Below, piece by piece: positions 45,320-54,498 of a DNA stretch of 64,000 nt. The translations under genes were made by a program, and so were the position numbers. The DNA comes from Pseudomonadota bacterium (GTDB lineage Bacteria; Pseudomonadota; Gammaproteobacteria; Steroidobacterales; SZUA-146), in contig JBCCHD010000021.1 in assembly GCA_039028935.1 (NCBI GenBank), positions 1 to 64,000 of the forward strand, in the 5' to 3' direction. Under the pieces are notes generated by a model. The model was not told the DNA's origin, did no database searches, and saw only the letters and a program-made list of their open reading frames with translations. Positions within the stretch are counted from its first letter, which is position 1; each line of letters begins with the position of its first letter.

Positions 45320-48289
45320 TTATTCCGTCGCGCCCGGTCCCGGTGGCTGCAGGAAGAACTGCGAGAACAGCACGTAGTCGGCGAAGTTACACACGCCGTC
45401 TCCGTTGAAGTCCTCATCCACATCACCACATGAGGTGTTGAATGTGGGCGTCCAAGCATTAACGTCCAGGAAGTTTACGACACCGTTGTTGTCCAGATCA
45501 GGGTCGCAAATGTTGCCGAAGCCGTCGCCGTTGGTATCACGCTGATCTGGGTTAGAGACCAGTGAACAGTTATCGACGTCGTCTGAAACGCCGTCACCGT
45601 CCGTGTCCACCGCCACATCTTCGATGGCTGGGATCAAGCACCATGTGTCCATGGTTCCTGTATCAATTCCAGCGTTATCACTGACATTCAACGTCCAAGA
45701 ACCCGACAGGTCTTCACCGTCAAAGGCAGACAGCGGGTTATTGGGGCTCAACACGCCGGCCAGAGCCGGATCGGTCAGACACGTGGTCTCAACCGGCGTG
45801 CCGCTCTCATCGTCAATGGTCGCGTCAACGTTGTTGTTGCCACAACCAAAGCCAGATGCGGGTACACCGGGTCGGTCCACCATGATCACGCTCGTGCCGG
45901 TGTCATCGTGTGTCAGCGTGAAGATCAGGTCACCCACGTAAGTGTGGGTTGCCATCAGGCTGACGTTGAGGTCGGTCAAAGCACCGCCCGAAGGAACGGT
46001 CAGCGAGCTGTCCACGCCAGCGGCGCTGTTATCCGGAATCGCCACGTTGGGTGACGTACAGATCAGCGTACCGGTTTCGAACGAGTTGGCGGCACTGTAC
46101 GCGCCGTCGCCACAGATGTTGATGGCACGAACACGCCAATAGTAAGTGGTGCTCGTCTCCAGCGTCGCGGCCAGCGTATAGCTCGTGGTGTCCGTTACGC
46201 CCAGGTCAACCAAATTGGTGAAACCCGGATCGGTCGCGATCTGAACCTGATAGCTGGCGGCCTGTGAGGCATCGTTCCAGGTCAGCGTCGGCATCAATGC
46301 CTGGCTGCCCTCACCATTGGCCGGAGAGACCAACGTCGCGCTACCCGGTACTGCGTCAGCCGCAGCAATACTGACGCCGACGACTCGATCATCGACGCCC
46401 GTTGCCGAACCGATGAGGTCAACATTGTAGTCGCCGCCCGTCACTGTGCCACCAACCGAAATCGTGGCACTTGAGCTGCCACCTGGCGAAACCGGGTTGG
46501 TGCCGAACGTGACACCAAAACCAGCCGGTGCAGAGGACGACAACGTGACATCGTCTGAGAAGCCTGAAATGGAACCCACATTGAGGTTCACACCAACCGT
46601 ATCGGGTACGCAGACCTCAAACGTTGAGCTGTCGGCAGTAAGCTGGAAGTTAGGTCCAGCACCGACGTTTAGCACATCCGCCACAAACGTATCGATCTGG
46701 CTAGCGGTACCACCATCGGTGGGTCGGTTGTCAGACCAGATTGGAATGACCTTGTCACCGACGACCGACACACCGTTGTAGTCGCCCCATTCCTGACCGG
46801 TTGTGACGTTAATCGAGGTTTCGCCCGAGACACGAGTTGGCGTATCCCAGGTCAGACCACCGTCGGTCGAAATGTTGTAGTAGAGGTCGACACCGGTGCG
46901 GTTGACCGAATTGCGAGTGTCGTAGAACACCACGTGCACATTGCCCTGCTCGTCAACGGTCATCCACTGGTTGAAACGATCAACGTCGTTTGCATCAGCG
47001 GTGGCGTGCGGAATGGTGAAGTTCCAGGTCGCGCCGCCGTCACGTGAGTAGTACAACTTAACCTGCGTGTGGTTCAGAGCAGCCGTAGGACTCTCAGGAC
47101 CTGTGGTGTCGGTGAACGCCACATAGACGCTGCCGTCCAGCGGACCGCCAGACGTATCCGCGTCTGCTGTCGCATAAATCCATGCACGACGCGATTCCAT
47201 CGCGGGAATCGGAAAGTCGAAGTTGCCGTTGGTCGCGGTGATGGTTTGAGGTGCCGCAAAGGTATCACCGCCATCGGTTGATTTGAGCAACTGAATCGTG
47301 GAGGTGCCGGTCGAACCCCAAACGTAGTATACGTCACCATTTGATGTGGTGGTGATATCACTACCGATACCGGTCGGTGCACCATTGAACGAGGTGATAT
47401 CAAAGGTCAGACCCAAGTCTTCCGTACGGGCAAACTGCATGACGTTACCATTATGGTACGTCACGTACACATTGTCCTGGTAGGGTGACGAGGGCGACTT
47501 ATCAACATGAATCCACTCTTTGTCACTACCGCTTGCAGTAAGGTCAACACGGTTGGTCCAAGTCACACCAAAGTCATCTGTGCGCCAGAACGAAACACCG
47601 ATTGGGCCGCTCAGCGCAGCGGTGTAACCGATGTTACCGTCAGAGGACCAATCCACTGTCGGGTCACAGCACGTGTTCGGCAGTACGCCTTGCACGGTCC
47701 AGGTGTCGCCGCCATCGTGCGAGTAGTACATCTCCTGTCCGCCGCCATTGTTGGCACCGGCAATCGCGTACTGAGGCTGAGCACGGTTGATTTCAATGGT
47801 CGGCTCGTTAGCAGCGCGAATCTGACTGATACGCAGTTCGCCATTAACCGGTACAACGCGGTTCTGGTTAAAGTCCGGGCCATGCAACTTGCCGTCGCGC
47901 ATGATGCCGCCATACTTTTTGCGGAACATCGGCCAAGCGGCACGCGGGTATTGAGCAGAGCCTTTAGTCTGCAGATGCGGCCAGGCTTTACGTAGTTCAA
48001 CACGGAAAAACGCCGGAATCAGCGCCGACACTTCGTGCTCGTTCGGAGACAAGTACTTGAGATCATCGGACGTCAGTTCGTAGTTGCGGTCGTCCCAAAC
48101 GCCGTATTTGCCAAGACCTGCATAGTTAACTGTCTGGTCAACACCGCGGTTCTGCTCGATGCGAGCAGGCGCCATGCCATAGAGTTCGGCAGCAACGGCC
48201 GACACCATGGGTGCTAAACCAAGCAGGACTACAAACAGACCCTTGACCCACGTCTGAGCAGACGGTTTAAAAGTCGCAGAGTTATGCAT
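45320..48289 (-). CDS. large secreted BNR/sialidase-like propeller protein with P-domain and TSP3/dockerin-like tail
   Basis: 989 residues from the ATG at 48289, which follows a strong AGGGGGAA site; the signal peptide ends near SAVAA. The first half has BNR/Asp-box-like propeller repeats (YYSHDGGDTWTV, FWRTDDFGVTWTN, LKSTDGGDTF, YYSRDGGATWNF, STDGGLTWDT). Ig/FnIII-like regions follow (SPANGEGSQALMPTLTWND...YYWRVRAINICG). A proprotein-convertase P-domain comes next (VPSGGALTDLNVSLMATHTYVGDL...FDGEDLSGSWTLNVSDNAG). The last ~100 residues are TSP3 plus dockerin-like loops ending PPGPG. Asp-box propellers occur in sialidases and in non-enzymatic proteins. No sialidase Arg triad is evident to me, so glycan hydrolysis is not claimed. 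It is an extracellular or surface protein. Confidence 0.8.
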   Translation of the reverse strand: MHNSATFKPSAQTWVKGLFVVLLGLAPMVSAVAAELYGMAPARIEQNRGVDQTVNYAGLGKYGVWDDRNYELTSDDLKYLSPNEHEVSALIPAFFRVELRKAWPHLQTKGSAQYPRAAWPMFRKKYGGIMRDGKLHGPDFNQNRVVPVNGELRISQIRAANEPTIEINRAQPQYAIAGANNGGGQEMYYSHDGGDTWTVQGVLPNTCCDPTVDWSSDGNIGYTAALSGPIGVSFWRTDDFGVTWTNRVDLTASGSDKEWIHVDKSPSSPYQDNVYVTYHNGNVMQFARTEDLGLTFDITSFNGAPTGIGSDITTTSNGDVYYVWGSTGTSTIQLLKSTDGGDTFAAPQTITATNGNFDFPIPAMESRRAWIYATADADTSGGPLDGSVYVAFTDTTGPESPTAALNHTQVKLYYSRDGGATWNFTIPHATADANDVDRFNQWMTVDEQGNVHVVFYDTRNSVNRTGVDLYYNISTDGGLTWDTPTRVSGETSINVTTGQEWGDYNGVSVVGDKVIPIWSDNRPTDGGTASQIDTFVADVLNVGAGPNFQLTADSSTFEVCVPDTVGVNLNVGSISGFSDDVTLSSSAPAGFGVTFGTNPVSPGGSSSATISVGGTVTGGDYNVDLIGSATGVDDRVVGVSIAAADAVPGSATLVSPANGEGSQALMPTLTWNDASQAASYQVQIATDPGFTNLVDLGVTDTTSYTLAATLETSTTYYWRVRAINICGDGAYSAANSFETGTLICTSPNVAIPDNSAAGVDSSLTVPSGGALTDLNVSLMATHTYVGDLIFTLTHDDTGTSVIMVDRPGVPASGFGCGNNNVDATIDDESGTPVETTCLTDPALAGVLSPNNPLSAFDGEDLSGSWTLNVSDNAGIDTGTMDTWCLIPAIEDVAVDTDGDGVSDDVDNCSLVSNPDQRDTNGDGFGNICDPDLDNNGVVNFLDVNAWTPTFNTSCGDVDEDFNGDGVCNFADYVLFSQFFLQPPGPGATE

Positions 48290-48684
48290 GTTTCCCCCTG
48301 ATAAAAGAGTTAGCAATGTGATGTAGAGTGATGTAACGGCGGGGCCAAAAATTCTTCTTGTAAACAGCTTCCCGTCGATCGCCCGAGTATGCCCCTAGAC
48401 GTGCCTAAAAAGAAAGCGACGTTGACATAATCTTCACTCACTTTGCTCAGCGATAGAAAGTACGTATCTATATGATTAGATTATTATTTTCTGTCTTTAA
48501 GAACATTATGCCAAGATTGCTGTAACGCAACAGAGAAGGGGTCCAACGGGTGACTTGTCTAGACAAATTTTTCATATATGAAATCGACGCGTTCACGCCA
48601 ATCTTCTGCCCACCACCACGACTCGCTCGCATGCGGCCGCGGAGTATCGAGTCGCCGTTTCATTTTTGTTTGTTTTTAAACGAC
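48290..48684. other. 395-bp intergenic region upstream of the BNR-protein gene
   Basis: No gene is supported. AT-rich parts around 48440-48500 and two adjacent palindromes (48553-48583) make this a probable control region for the minus-strand gene at 48289. The 3' end of the TonB-dependent receptor gene lies on its other side. Confidence 0.4.
48553..48583. promoter_or_regulatory. two adjacent palindromes, one resembling the HutC operator
   Basis: ACTTGTCTAGACAAAT (48553-48568) contains the perfect palindrome TTGTCTAGACAA and matches the hut operator core at 14 of 16 positions. Two bp downstream is TTTCATATATGAAA (48570-48583), a second perfect palindrome. They lie about 265-295 bp upstream of the BNR-protein start. 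The cognate regulators are unknown. Confidence 0.45.
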
Positions 48685-50775
48685 TTAGAAGCTTCCTTCG
48701 ACCGAAACGCGCACGCTTCGACCCGGCGCATCAACACCTGACCCATGACGGCGATAGTCTCGATCCAAAATATTTTCAAACCGCGTAATAACCTGCCAGT
48801 TTTTGTTCATCGAATAGCCAAATCCGACGTTCAAACTGCCCCACGCGGGGGTTCCTTCCGGATTTATGCGCGGATCGCGAACGTCTCGGGAGTTCAACCG
48901 ATTCTGTTCTGCCGCAAACATCAGTTCCGCCGTCGTCCACCAGTTGTCTTGAGTGAAACGCCAAGCAGCCCGACCGTTGAGAGGAGGTATTCGGTCTGAT
49001 GGCTCCACTTCCCCATCCTCCGTTTCGGTTTCACCGCGTGTATGGGCGACGGTGAGACTCAAATCATGGGCATCCATCGCGTAGCGAACCGCGACTTCGC
49101 CGCCGACCAGTTGTACCGTACTCGCGTTTTGACTTTGCACGATATCGCGCCCGTTGGCGTCAACGGTGCCCGTGAACACTGAGACTATTTTGTCCTGGTA
49201 ATCACTGCCCCACAGAACCGCCTCAACGTCCCAACCACCCGTTTTAATTCGTATACCCAACTCCCCCGTCAATACCGTTTCCGGTCCAAGCGACGGATTG
49301 GCGATGTTAAACCGATTCCCCGGCCGTGCGCCGAGCGTGCCCAGATCAAAAATATTGGGCGCGCGAAAACCACGTGCGAGGTTAGCGATTCCCGTCAGCG
49401 AATCGGTCCATTCATAACGAAAACCGAAACTCCCGGAAACGTCGGTATTCGAAACGGTTGCTGCCGGTCCGATATCGGTGGCGGTTAATTCGACGTTGGC
49501 GTTGCTAAGCCGCAAGCCGGCGTCCAGCAAGACCCGATCACTCATCAAAATACTGTCATGCACATAGGCGTCAATATTGCGCATGGTCGAACCATCTGGG
49601 AAACGGGCTCGAATGACTTCCTCGTCGCCGGTCGAGACCGTCGTTTGTACGCGAGTACTCGACACTTCGTCGTAGTAGAAATCGAGCCCATAGCTAAACT
49701 GATGACGCCCCATCGGCTGTGCCACGCCTTGAAGTGTGAGGCCATACAAATCGCTGCGATTGTCTTCCACACGCAGCCTGTCCGAGCCCAAATCGCGGGT
49801 GCGGCGGCCATCGGTCATCTGCTGGAAACCAATGTGTGCCTCAAACTGGTCTAACCATGGCGCATGGCCTTCGGAACGATGCACACCGTGTACAAACAAC
49901 CGGGCGTTCGGGGAAAACAGGAAAACCTCCGATGCCGCTTCGGTCTGCCCGAAACCAGGCACCAGCTCGTCATAGCGAGGCGTGTTGTCCTGTTCAAGAT
50001 ATTGCACAGACAGATCCCACTCGCGCTCGGCTCGGTCGGTCATTCGCACGAACGCCGAGGCCGCACGCGTATCAAACGCGGTTGGCACCTGCTCGCGCCG
50101 TTCGGCTGCCCGCACATCGTCAAAGGCTTGATAGGTTATCGCGGCCCCGGCTGACAGCCCGTCGTAACCGCCGGTGACACCCGCATTGAAGGAGCGTCCC
50201 AGGTTGGCACTGTCGTAGGTGAGTCGCGTGCGGTAGTCAAACGACCACTCGTCCCCACCGTATTCCGGCCGCGACGAAAAAAGCTGCACAACACCGCCCA
50301 TTGCGTCCGACCCGTAAAGCGATGATAGCGGCCCTCTAACGACTTCCGAGCGCCCGATGATAAAGGGATCAACCAGCGCGAGATATTGATTCGGTGCGTT
50401 ACGGAACAGCGCATTATTGAGCCGCATACCGTCAACCAAATGCAAAATCTCCGAACCCTTCAGTCCACGAACAATCGCCGTGCCCTGACCGGGCGTGGTT
50501 TGCTGGACAAATACACCCGGCGCGCCCTGCAGTGCGTCGGTAATCAAGGCCGGCTGCAATTCTTCCAAGCGAGCATCGTCAACCACGCTCACGGCGTTGA
50601 CAACATCGCCCGTAACGCTCACGCCACGCGTGGCCGTCACTTGAATTTCCTCGAGCTTCTGGGCGTGACTCATCGGCCAAGCGATGAATACGCTCACCGC
50701 CACTGCAACACGCCACAGTGACCCACGTGGCGCGGCAAATCGGAAAGAAAACGTCTGGAGGATAGCGTGAGGCAT
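48685..50775 (-). CDS. TonB-dependent outer-membrane receptor
   Basis: 696 residues from the ATG at 50775; the signal peptide ends near MSHAQ. The TonB box region is EEIQVTATRG. The plug domain includes ALQGAPGVFVQQTTPGQGTAIVRGLKGSEILHLVDGMRL (spread over ~55 residues) and VVRGPLSSLYGSDAMGGVV. The 22-strand barrel ends in an aromatic Phe (VSVEGSF). The barrel segment DNTPRYDEL is reminiscent of heme/hemoglobin-type receptors, but the substrate remains open. I see no Fur-like box or cobalamin riboswitch upstream. The longer frame to 50889 was rejected because the signal peptide starts at MPHAIL. Confidence 0.88.
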   Translation of the reverse strand: MPHAILQTFSFRFAAPRGSLWRVAVAVSVFIAWPMSHAQKLEEIQVTATRGVSVTGDVVNAVSVVDDARLEELQPALITDALQGAPGVFVQQTTPGQGTAIVRGLKGSEILHLVDGMRLNNALFRNAPNQYLALVDPFIIGRSEVVRGPLSSLYGSDAMGGVVQLFSSRPEYGGDEWSFDYRTRLTYDSANLGRSFNAGVTGGYDGLSAGAAITYQAFDDVRAAERREQVPTAFDTRAASAFVRMTDRAEREWDLSVQYLEQDNTPRYDELVPGFGQTEAASEVFLFSPNARLFVHGVHRSEGHAPWLDQFEAHIGFQQMTDGRRTRDLGSDRLRVEDNRSDLYGLTLQGVAQPMGRHQFSYGLDFYYDEVSSTRVQTTVSTGDEEVIRARFPDGSTMRNIDAYVHDSILMSDRVLLDAGLRLSNANVELTATDIGPAATVSNTDVSGSFGFRYEWTDSLTGIANLARGFRAPNIFDLGTLGARPGNRFNIANPSLGPETVLTGELGIRIKTGGWDVEAVLWGSDYQDKIVSVFTGTVDANGRDIVQSQNASTVQLVGGEVAVRYAMDAHDLSLTVAHTRGETETEDGEVEPSDRIPPLNGRAAWRFTQDNWWTTAELMFAAEQNRLNSRDVRDPRINPEGTPAWGSLNVGFGYSMNKNWQVITRFENILDRDYRRHGSGVDAPGRSVRVSVEGSF

Positions 50776-51003
50776 GCTGGTTCGAGTCGACGGATTAGAA
50801 AAAGTGCCTAGGCAGGCGAAAAAGAACGAGCATGGTAGCCGAATCGGACCGCGGTGCAAGTGCCAAGATGACAACCGAGCCGGCGACACTCACATTGGCT
50901 GCCTAGCCGGGTGATCATGAGCGATTTTCACTCATATTGAGCCACGATCGCGCACTTTCCTGAACCACCGACAGACCAAAAACCGGATCCGATCGTCGAA
51001 CGC

Positions 51004-51201
51004 TTAGTGGATGCGCGACCAGTGATAAACAGTAACGGTTTGTGACTTTAAGTTGAGATTGTCAGCGATAATTTCAGCGACGTCGTCAAAGTCGAGCAGC
51101 TCGCCAAATTTTTCATCCACCTCTACCACGCGACCCTGTTCGTCAGCGAGATTGGTGGGGTTCGGTGCCACTGTAAAGGAAGCGTAGTATCGTGCTGTCA
51201 T
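51004..51201 (-). CDS. small hypothetical protein
   Basis: 65 residues, acidic, with an alternating strand/helix pattern (MTARYYASFTVAPNPTNLAD, then VVEVDEKFGELLDFDDVAEIIADNLNL, read in two parts) and the ending TVTVYHWSRIH. Not recognised. No strong ribosome binding site, but composition and codon use are protein-like, and the gene sits alone between the receptor and the candidate small RNA. Confidence 0.5.
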   Translation of the reverse strand: MTARYYASFTVAPNPTNLADEQGRVVEVDEKFGELLDFDDVAEIIADNLNLKSQTVTVYHWSRIH

Positions 51202-51390
51202 GTGTTCAGAGTACGTGTTTGTTCATGAACCGTCCGTGAATAGCCGCACAATTCAGCACACTGCTCGGAGGTAAAACCACGGAGGACGATCGTGTAATCA
51301 ACATAACGTGCGTCGACAATCTTTACACTCACGCCCTACAGTTGACGGAATGAAAGGCCGAAACGCGTTAAATAGCAGTGATTTAGGTAT
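51202..51390. promoter_or_regulatory. upstream region of the candidate sigma-54 small RNA
   Basis: No gene. This is where enhancer-binding sites for a sigma-54 activator would be expected. The perfect palindrome GTTCATGAAC lies at 51221-51230, about 195 bp before the predicted start, a plausible distance for an enhancer, but its role is unknown. Confidence 0.3.
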
Positions 51391-51406
51391 TGGCCCGGAA
51401 ATTGCA
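51391..51406 (+). promoter_or_regulatory. sigma-54 (RpoN) promoter
   Basis: TGGCCCGGAAATTGCA fits TGGCACG-N4-TTGCA with a single mismatch and exact -24 GG / -12 GC spacing. The predicted start of transcription is near 51417. No protein-coding gene lies directly downstream on this strand. Confidence 0.7.
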
Positions 51407-51416
51407 AGTTGTCCAT

Positions 51417-51518
51417 CGAAAACAATAGTCCGCGGTATTGTCGTATTGGAACGGTGAATACCGAATAAGCGAAAAAAAGCAACAAATCAAACCCCACGCC
51501 TGGTGGGGTTTTTTTTTT
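51417..51518 (+). ncRNA. candidate sigma-54-dependent small RNA (~100 nt)
   Basis: It is bounded by a sigma-54 promoter and a rho-independent terminator with no open frame between them. The transcript would hold a first hairpin (CGGTATT 51433-51439 / AATACCG 51457-51463). An unpaired A-rich stretch follows (GCGAAAAAAAGCAACAAATC), suitable for the distal face of Hfq, and then the terminator hairpin. RpoN-controlled small RNAs are known, for example CrcZ, GlmY and Qrr, but the sequence does not match any I can recall. Confidence 0.6.
51490..51518 (+). terminator. rho-independent terminator of the candidate small RNA
   Basis: AACCCCAC / GTGGGGTT stem (51490-51510) with a short GCCTG loop and a T10 run. 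Its orientation requires a plus-strand transcript, although the flanking genes are both on the minus strand. Confidence 0.92.
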
Positions 51519-51601
51519 GCGTTTAACGGCTGAGCCTGCGCCGATCTAATCCAAGGATGATGGAGGACGAAGCCGAAGAGCGGCTATTCGGTGTATCGCG
51601 G

Positions 51602-53872
51602 CTAACTGCTCACCTGGAGATGTACGACCGTGCTTTCGCCCGTATCGCCCTCCTGATGCCGATGTTGATGAGCAAGACCCTCTGTGAATGTCGCCAGCTG
51701 TTCCATTAGCGGAGCCGGTTTCCCAAGATGAAAGCCCTGAGCGTAGTTCACGCCAATTTCTTCGAGTTTCTCAACGATGGCTTCGTTTTCGACAAACTCA
51801 GCGATCGTGTGCAGTCCCATCTCTTTGCCAATTTGGTGAATAGCACTCACCATCGATGCCGACACGCGATCGCTCTCAATTTCCTTCACAAACGCACCGT
51901 CGATCTTAAGATAGTCGACCGGCAACGTCTTGAGGTAGGCAAACGAACTCAACCCTGTACCAAAATCATCCAGCGAGAAACGGAAGCCTTGGTACTTTAG
52001 TTGCTCCATAAAGGTTGTGACCTTACGAATATTCGTCACCGCCGCAGTCTCGGTAATCTCAAAGCAAATACATTTGGGGTCAATCCCGGTTCGAGCGACC
52101 TCCTCTTCGATAAACTTCACAAAGTTGCCATCGCTGATAGTCTGACCGGACAGATTGATCGCCCAGGTGCTTTCGTTAAGCAGTCGCGAAGGCAAATTGG
52201 ACATCAGCGTTTTCAGTGTGTTGCGTACCACCCAACGATCAATAGCTGGCATGAGGTTATAGCGCTCAGCGGCGCCGACAAACTCAGCCGGACTCAATAA
52301 CCCTTCTTCCTCATCGGCTAGCCGGATGAGAATCTCGGTGTGCTTTTTGCCCTTGTCTTGACCAATCGCGTGAATCGGCTGACCGAACAACTGGAACTGA
52401 TCTTCGCGCAGCGCTGTGTGCAAGCGCGCCAGCCAGTGAATCTGCGCCTGACGCTTAATGAGCATCGTGTTGTCATCCTGATACACCTGCAGTCGGTCCC
52501 GACCAAGATCTTTGGCGGCTGAACACGCCAGTTCGGCAAAGCTCAACACGCTAATAATGTTCTTTGTATCCACTTCCATCGGTGCCAGACCAATACTCAC
52601 GGTGACCGGATACCGCTTGTTGTCCCAGCTGAATTCGATGGCCGCCACTTCGCGGCGAATCGTTTCGGCAATCTCCATGCTCTCATCCATATCGCGATCG
52701 GCCAACAACGCGCCAAACTCGCCGCCGCCTAGCCGGGCCACCACGTCGTCGTCGCCGAGATGGTCGCGGACTACGCTCGCCACACGTTTGATGAGTTCGT
52801 CACCCGCCTGGTGGCCACTGGAATCATTCACGGCGTGTAGTCGATCAACATTGATATTGAGTACGCAGTGCTCGCGTTGCTTGTAGCGAACGACATAGAG
52901 CGCCGTTTCGAGATGGTATTCGAACCCGTTGCGCGTCATCATGCCGGTCAGTGTGTCGTAATTAACCTGGATAATTCGGGACGCTTTGTGCGCCATCAGC
53001 CCAATGAGTTTGTTGTCGCTGCCTGTGAAGTCTTCGGATTCAAGCGGATTGGCCAGCAAAATAATGCCGATGGTTTCATTGTTCTCGTCGAAGATCGGCG
53101 CCACCAACATTTTGCAATCAAGGCCGCCAAAAACATGGCGAAATTCAACGCCGCCGTTATGGATCATTGGGGTTTTGCGATAGGAGACCTGGTCGTATAC
53201 CTCCGTTTTAGCTACAGCAAGAACCTGTTCGTAATCCAGCTCACTGCTTCGATAAACGTGGGAGATCACGACCTTGCGTTCGGCCATTACTACCATACCC
53301 AATGAAGCTTCGGAGTATTCGGTCGTTCGTCTGACCAAATTGCGCATGGCATCCTGCCCTTCATCAAAGTACTTCACGTTGTCTTGCGTATTGTAGATGA
53401 GGTTGAGTTCTTCATAGCGCTGAAGCAGCTCGTCACCCATTGTGTCGAGCTCGTTTTGCTTCGCAACATCAACCGATAACACATTCGTGATGCGATGAAT
53501 CGAAGTCGACAGTGAGTTGTAATCCAGATCCTGGTTACTGTTTTCAACCAATACGAACAAACCGGCCATCGGCGTCTTGGCAGCGTCGCATATACTCGTG
53601 ATGTAGGCCGATGTGTCGTCCGAGACAGTGCAGCGGCGAATGCCACGACCCGTTTGTGTCCAGTCCGGAATAGCGTGATTGAGCGCTGTCAGCGCCGGTG
53701 CATACGCGTTTTGAGAATTTTGTGCCAGAGCCCAAACGCGGTTGCCCTCCAGGTCGCACACCACGACAGCCAGCGCGCCTTTTAGTCCTGCACGCACCAG
53801 CCACCCATATTTTGAGTAGTCGATGGCGCGGAGCGCCTGACCAAACTGACGCTGCTTCTTGGTTAACGTCAT
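51602..53872 (-). CDS. GAF-GGDEF-EAL cyclic-di-GMP protein with degenerate GGDEF motif
   Basis: 756 residues. A GAF-like sensor region lies at about 130-300, GGDEF at about 310-470 and EAL at about 480-740. The GGDEF active site reads GGGEF (residues 382-386), an Asp-to-Gly change that should abolish cyclase activity. The EAL domain reads EIL in place of EAL but keeps its glutamate, FEITE, DDFGTG, LKIDG, IAEFVE and QGFHLGKP. Phosphodiesterase activity is therefore plausible, with the GGDEF domain perhaps regulatory through GTP binding. The start overlaps the stop of the upstream receiver gene by 1 bp (TGATG), so the two form one signalling unit. Confidence 0.88.
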   Translation of the reverse strand: MTLTKKQRQFGQALRAIDYSKYGWLVRAGLKGALAVVVCDLEGNRVWALAQNSQNAYAPALTALNHAIPDWTQTGRGIRRCTVSDDTSAYITSICDAAKTPMAGLFVLVENSNQDLDYNSLSTSIHRITNVLSVDVAKQNELDTMGDELLQRYEELNLIYNTQDNVKYFDEGQDAMRNLVRRTTEYSEASLGMVVMAERKVVISHVYRSSELDYEQVLAVAKTEVYDQVSYRKTPMIHNGGVEFRHVFGGLDCKMLVAPIFDENNETIGIILLANPLESEDFTGSDNKLIGLMAHKASRIIQVNYDTLTGMMTRNGFEYHLETALYVVRYKQREHCVLNINVDRLHAVNDSSGHQAGDELIKRVASVVRDHLGDDDVVARLGGGEFGALLADRDMDESMEIAETIRREVAAIEFSWDNKRYPVTVSIGLAPMEVDTKNIISVLSFAELACSAAKDLGRDRLQVYQDDNTMLIKRQAQIHWLARLHTALREDQFQLFGQPIHAIGQDKGKKHTEILIRLADEEEGLLSPAEFVGAAERYNLMPAIDRWVVRNTLKTLMSNLPSRLLNESTWAINLSGQTISDGNFVKFIEEEVARTGIDPKCICFEITETAAVTNIRKVTTFMEQLKYQGFRFSLDDFGTGLSSFAYLKTLPVDYLKIDGAFVKEIESDRVSASMVSAIHQIGKEMGLHTIAEFVENEAIVEKLEEIGVNYAQGFHLGKPAPLMEQLATFTEGLAHQHRHQEGDTGESTVVHLQVSS

Positions 53873-54261
53873 CAGGCCGCCTGTTCCTGATTTTTTTCAA
53901 TGTACTCAATAATTGCGCGTAGACTGATCGGTTTATCGACCATACGAAAATTGGCAAACCAATGACTCCAGCGTGTGTACATATCCTGCGCGGAATCGGT
54001 CATAACGAGCACCGGAAATACCCGATCAGAATGCTCAGTCTGAAGTCGTCGACAAAACTCTTCGCCGCTCATCGGATACAAATCCGTGCTGACGAGGACA
54101 TAGTCAGGCGCCTGCTCTTTTATTTGCTCGAGCGCGCGTTCGGGTAAAGCAAAATGGTGTACTTCAAAACCAGCGCGCTTCAGGCCACGGCAAATGATCC
54201 GGGCAAGAAAACTCTCCTGCTCGATCACAAAAAGTATGGGGGCGCTGTTGGTCGTTGTCAT
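53872..54261 (-). CDS. single-domain response regulator (receiver)
   Basis: 129 residues from the ATG at 54261. The receiver fold keeps the phospho-acceptor Asp60 (VLVSTDLYPMSG), Thr88 and Lys110 (VDKPIS). The acidic pair after the first strand is Glu14-Gln15, rather than Asp-Asp. There is no output domain, so it probably acts on the cotranslated GGDEF-EAL protein. No histidine kinase is adjacent. An upstream in-frame TTG (54276) is a weaker start. Confidence 0.8.
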   Translation of the reverse strand: MTTTNSAPILFVIEQESFLARIICRGLKRAGFEVHHFALPERALEQIKEQAPDYVLVSTDLYPMSGEEFCRRLQTEHSDRVFPVLVMTDSAQDMYTRWSHWFANFRMVDKPISLRAIIEYIEKNQEQAA

Positions 54262-54498
54262 TCGTATGCGAACCAAATCAATCTAGGCAGTAAAAAGTAC
54301 CAGCGCATGGGCTTTTTCGGCGTGATCGGGTTCTCAAACGGCCGACAAGGGTTTGGAATCATTCGGCCGATTTATGTCAAATAATATCGGCACCGCCGTG
54401 GTCAGACCGGCCGACCTGCACCGCGCATTCGACACACAGGAATGATGGCCCGGCGTGCTTAACACCGCCACTCAAGCCGAGCGAATCAACCAGATAGA

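Noticed and set aside
50776-51003. Search for a Fur box or cobalamin riboswitch upstream of the TonB-dependent receptor
   Set aside because: No GATAATGATAATC-like match and no room or B12-box-like sequence. Only a weak ATGAG-N9-CTCAT dyad at 50917-50935 was seen, which is too short to interpret.
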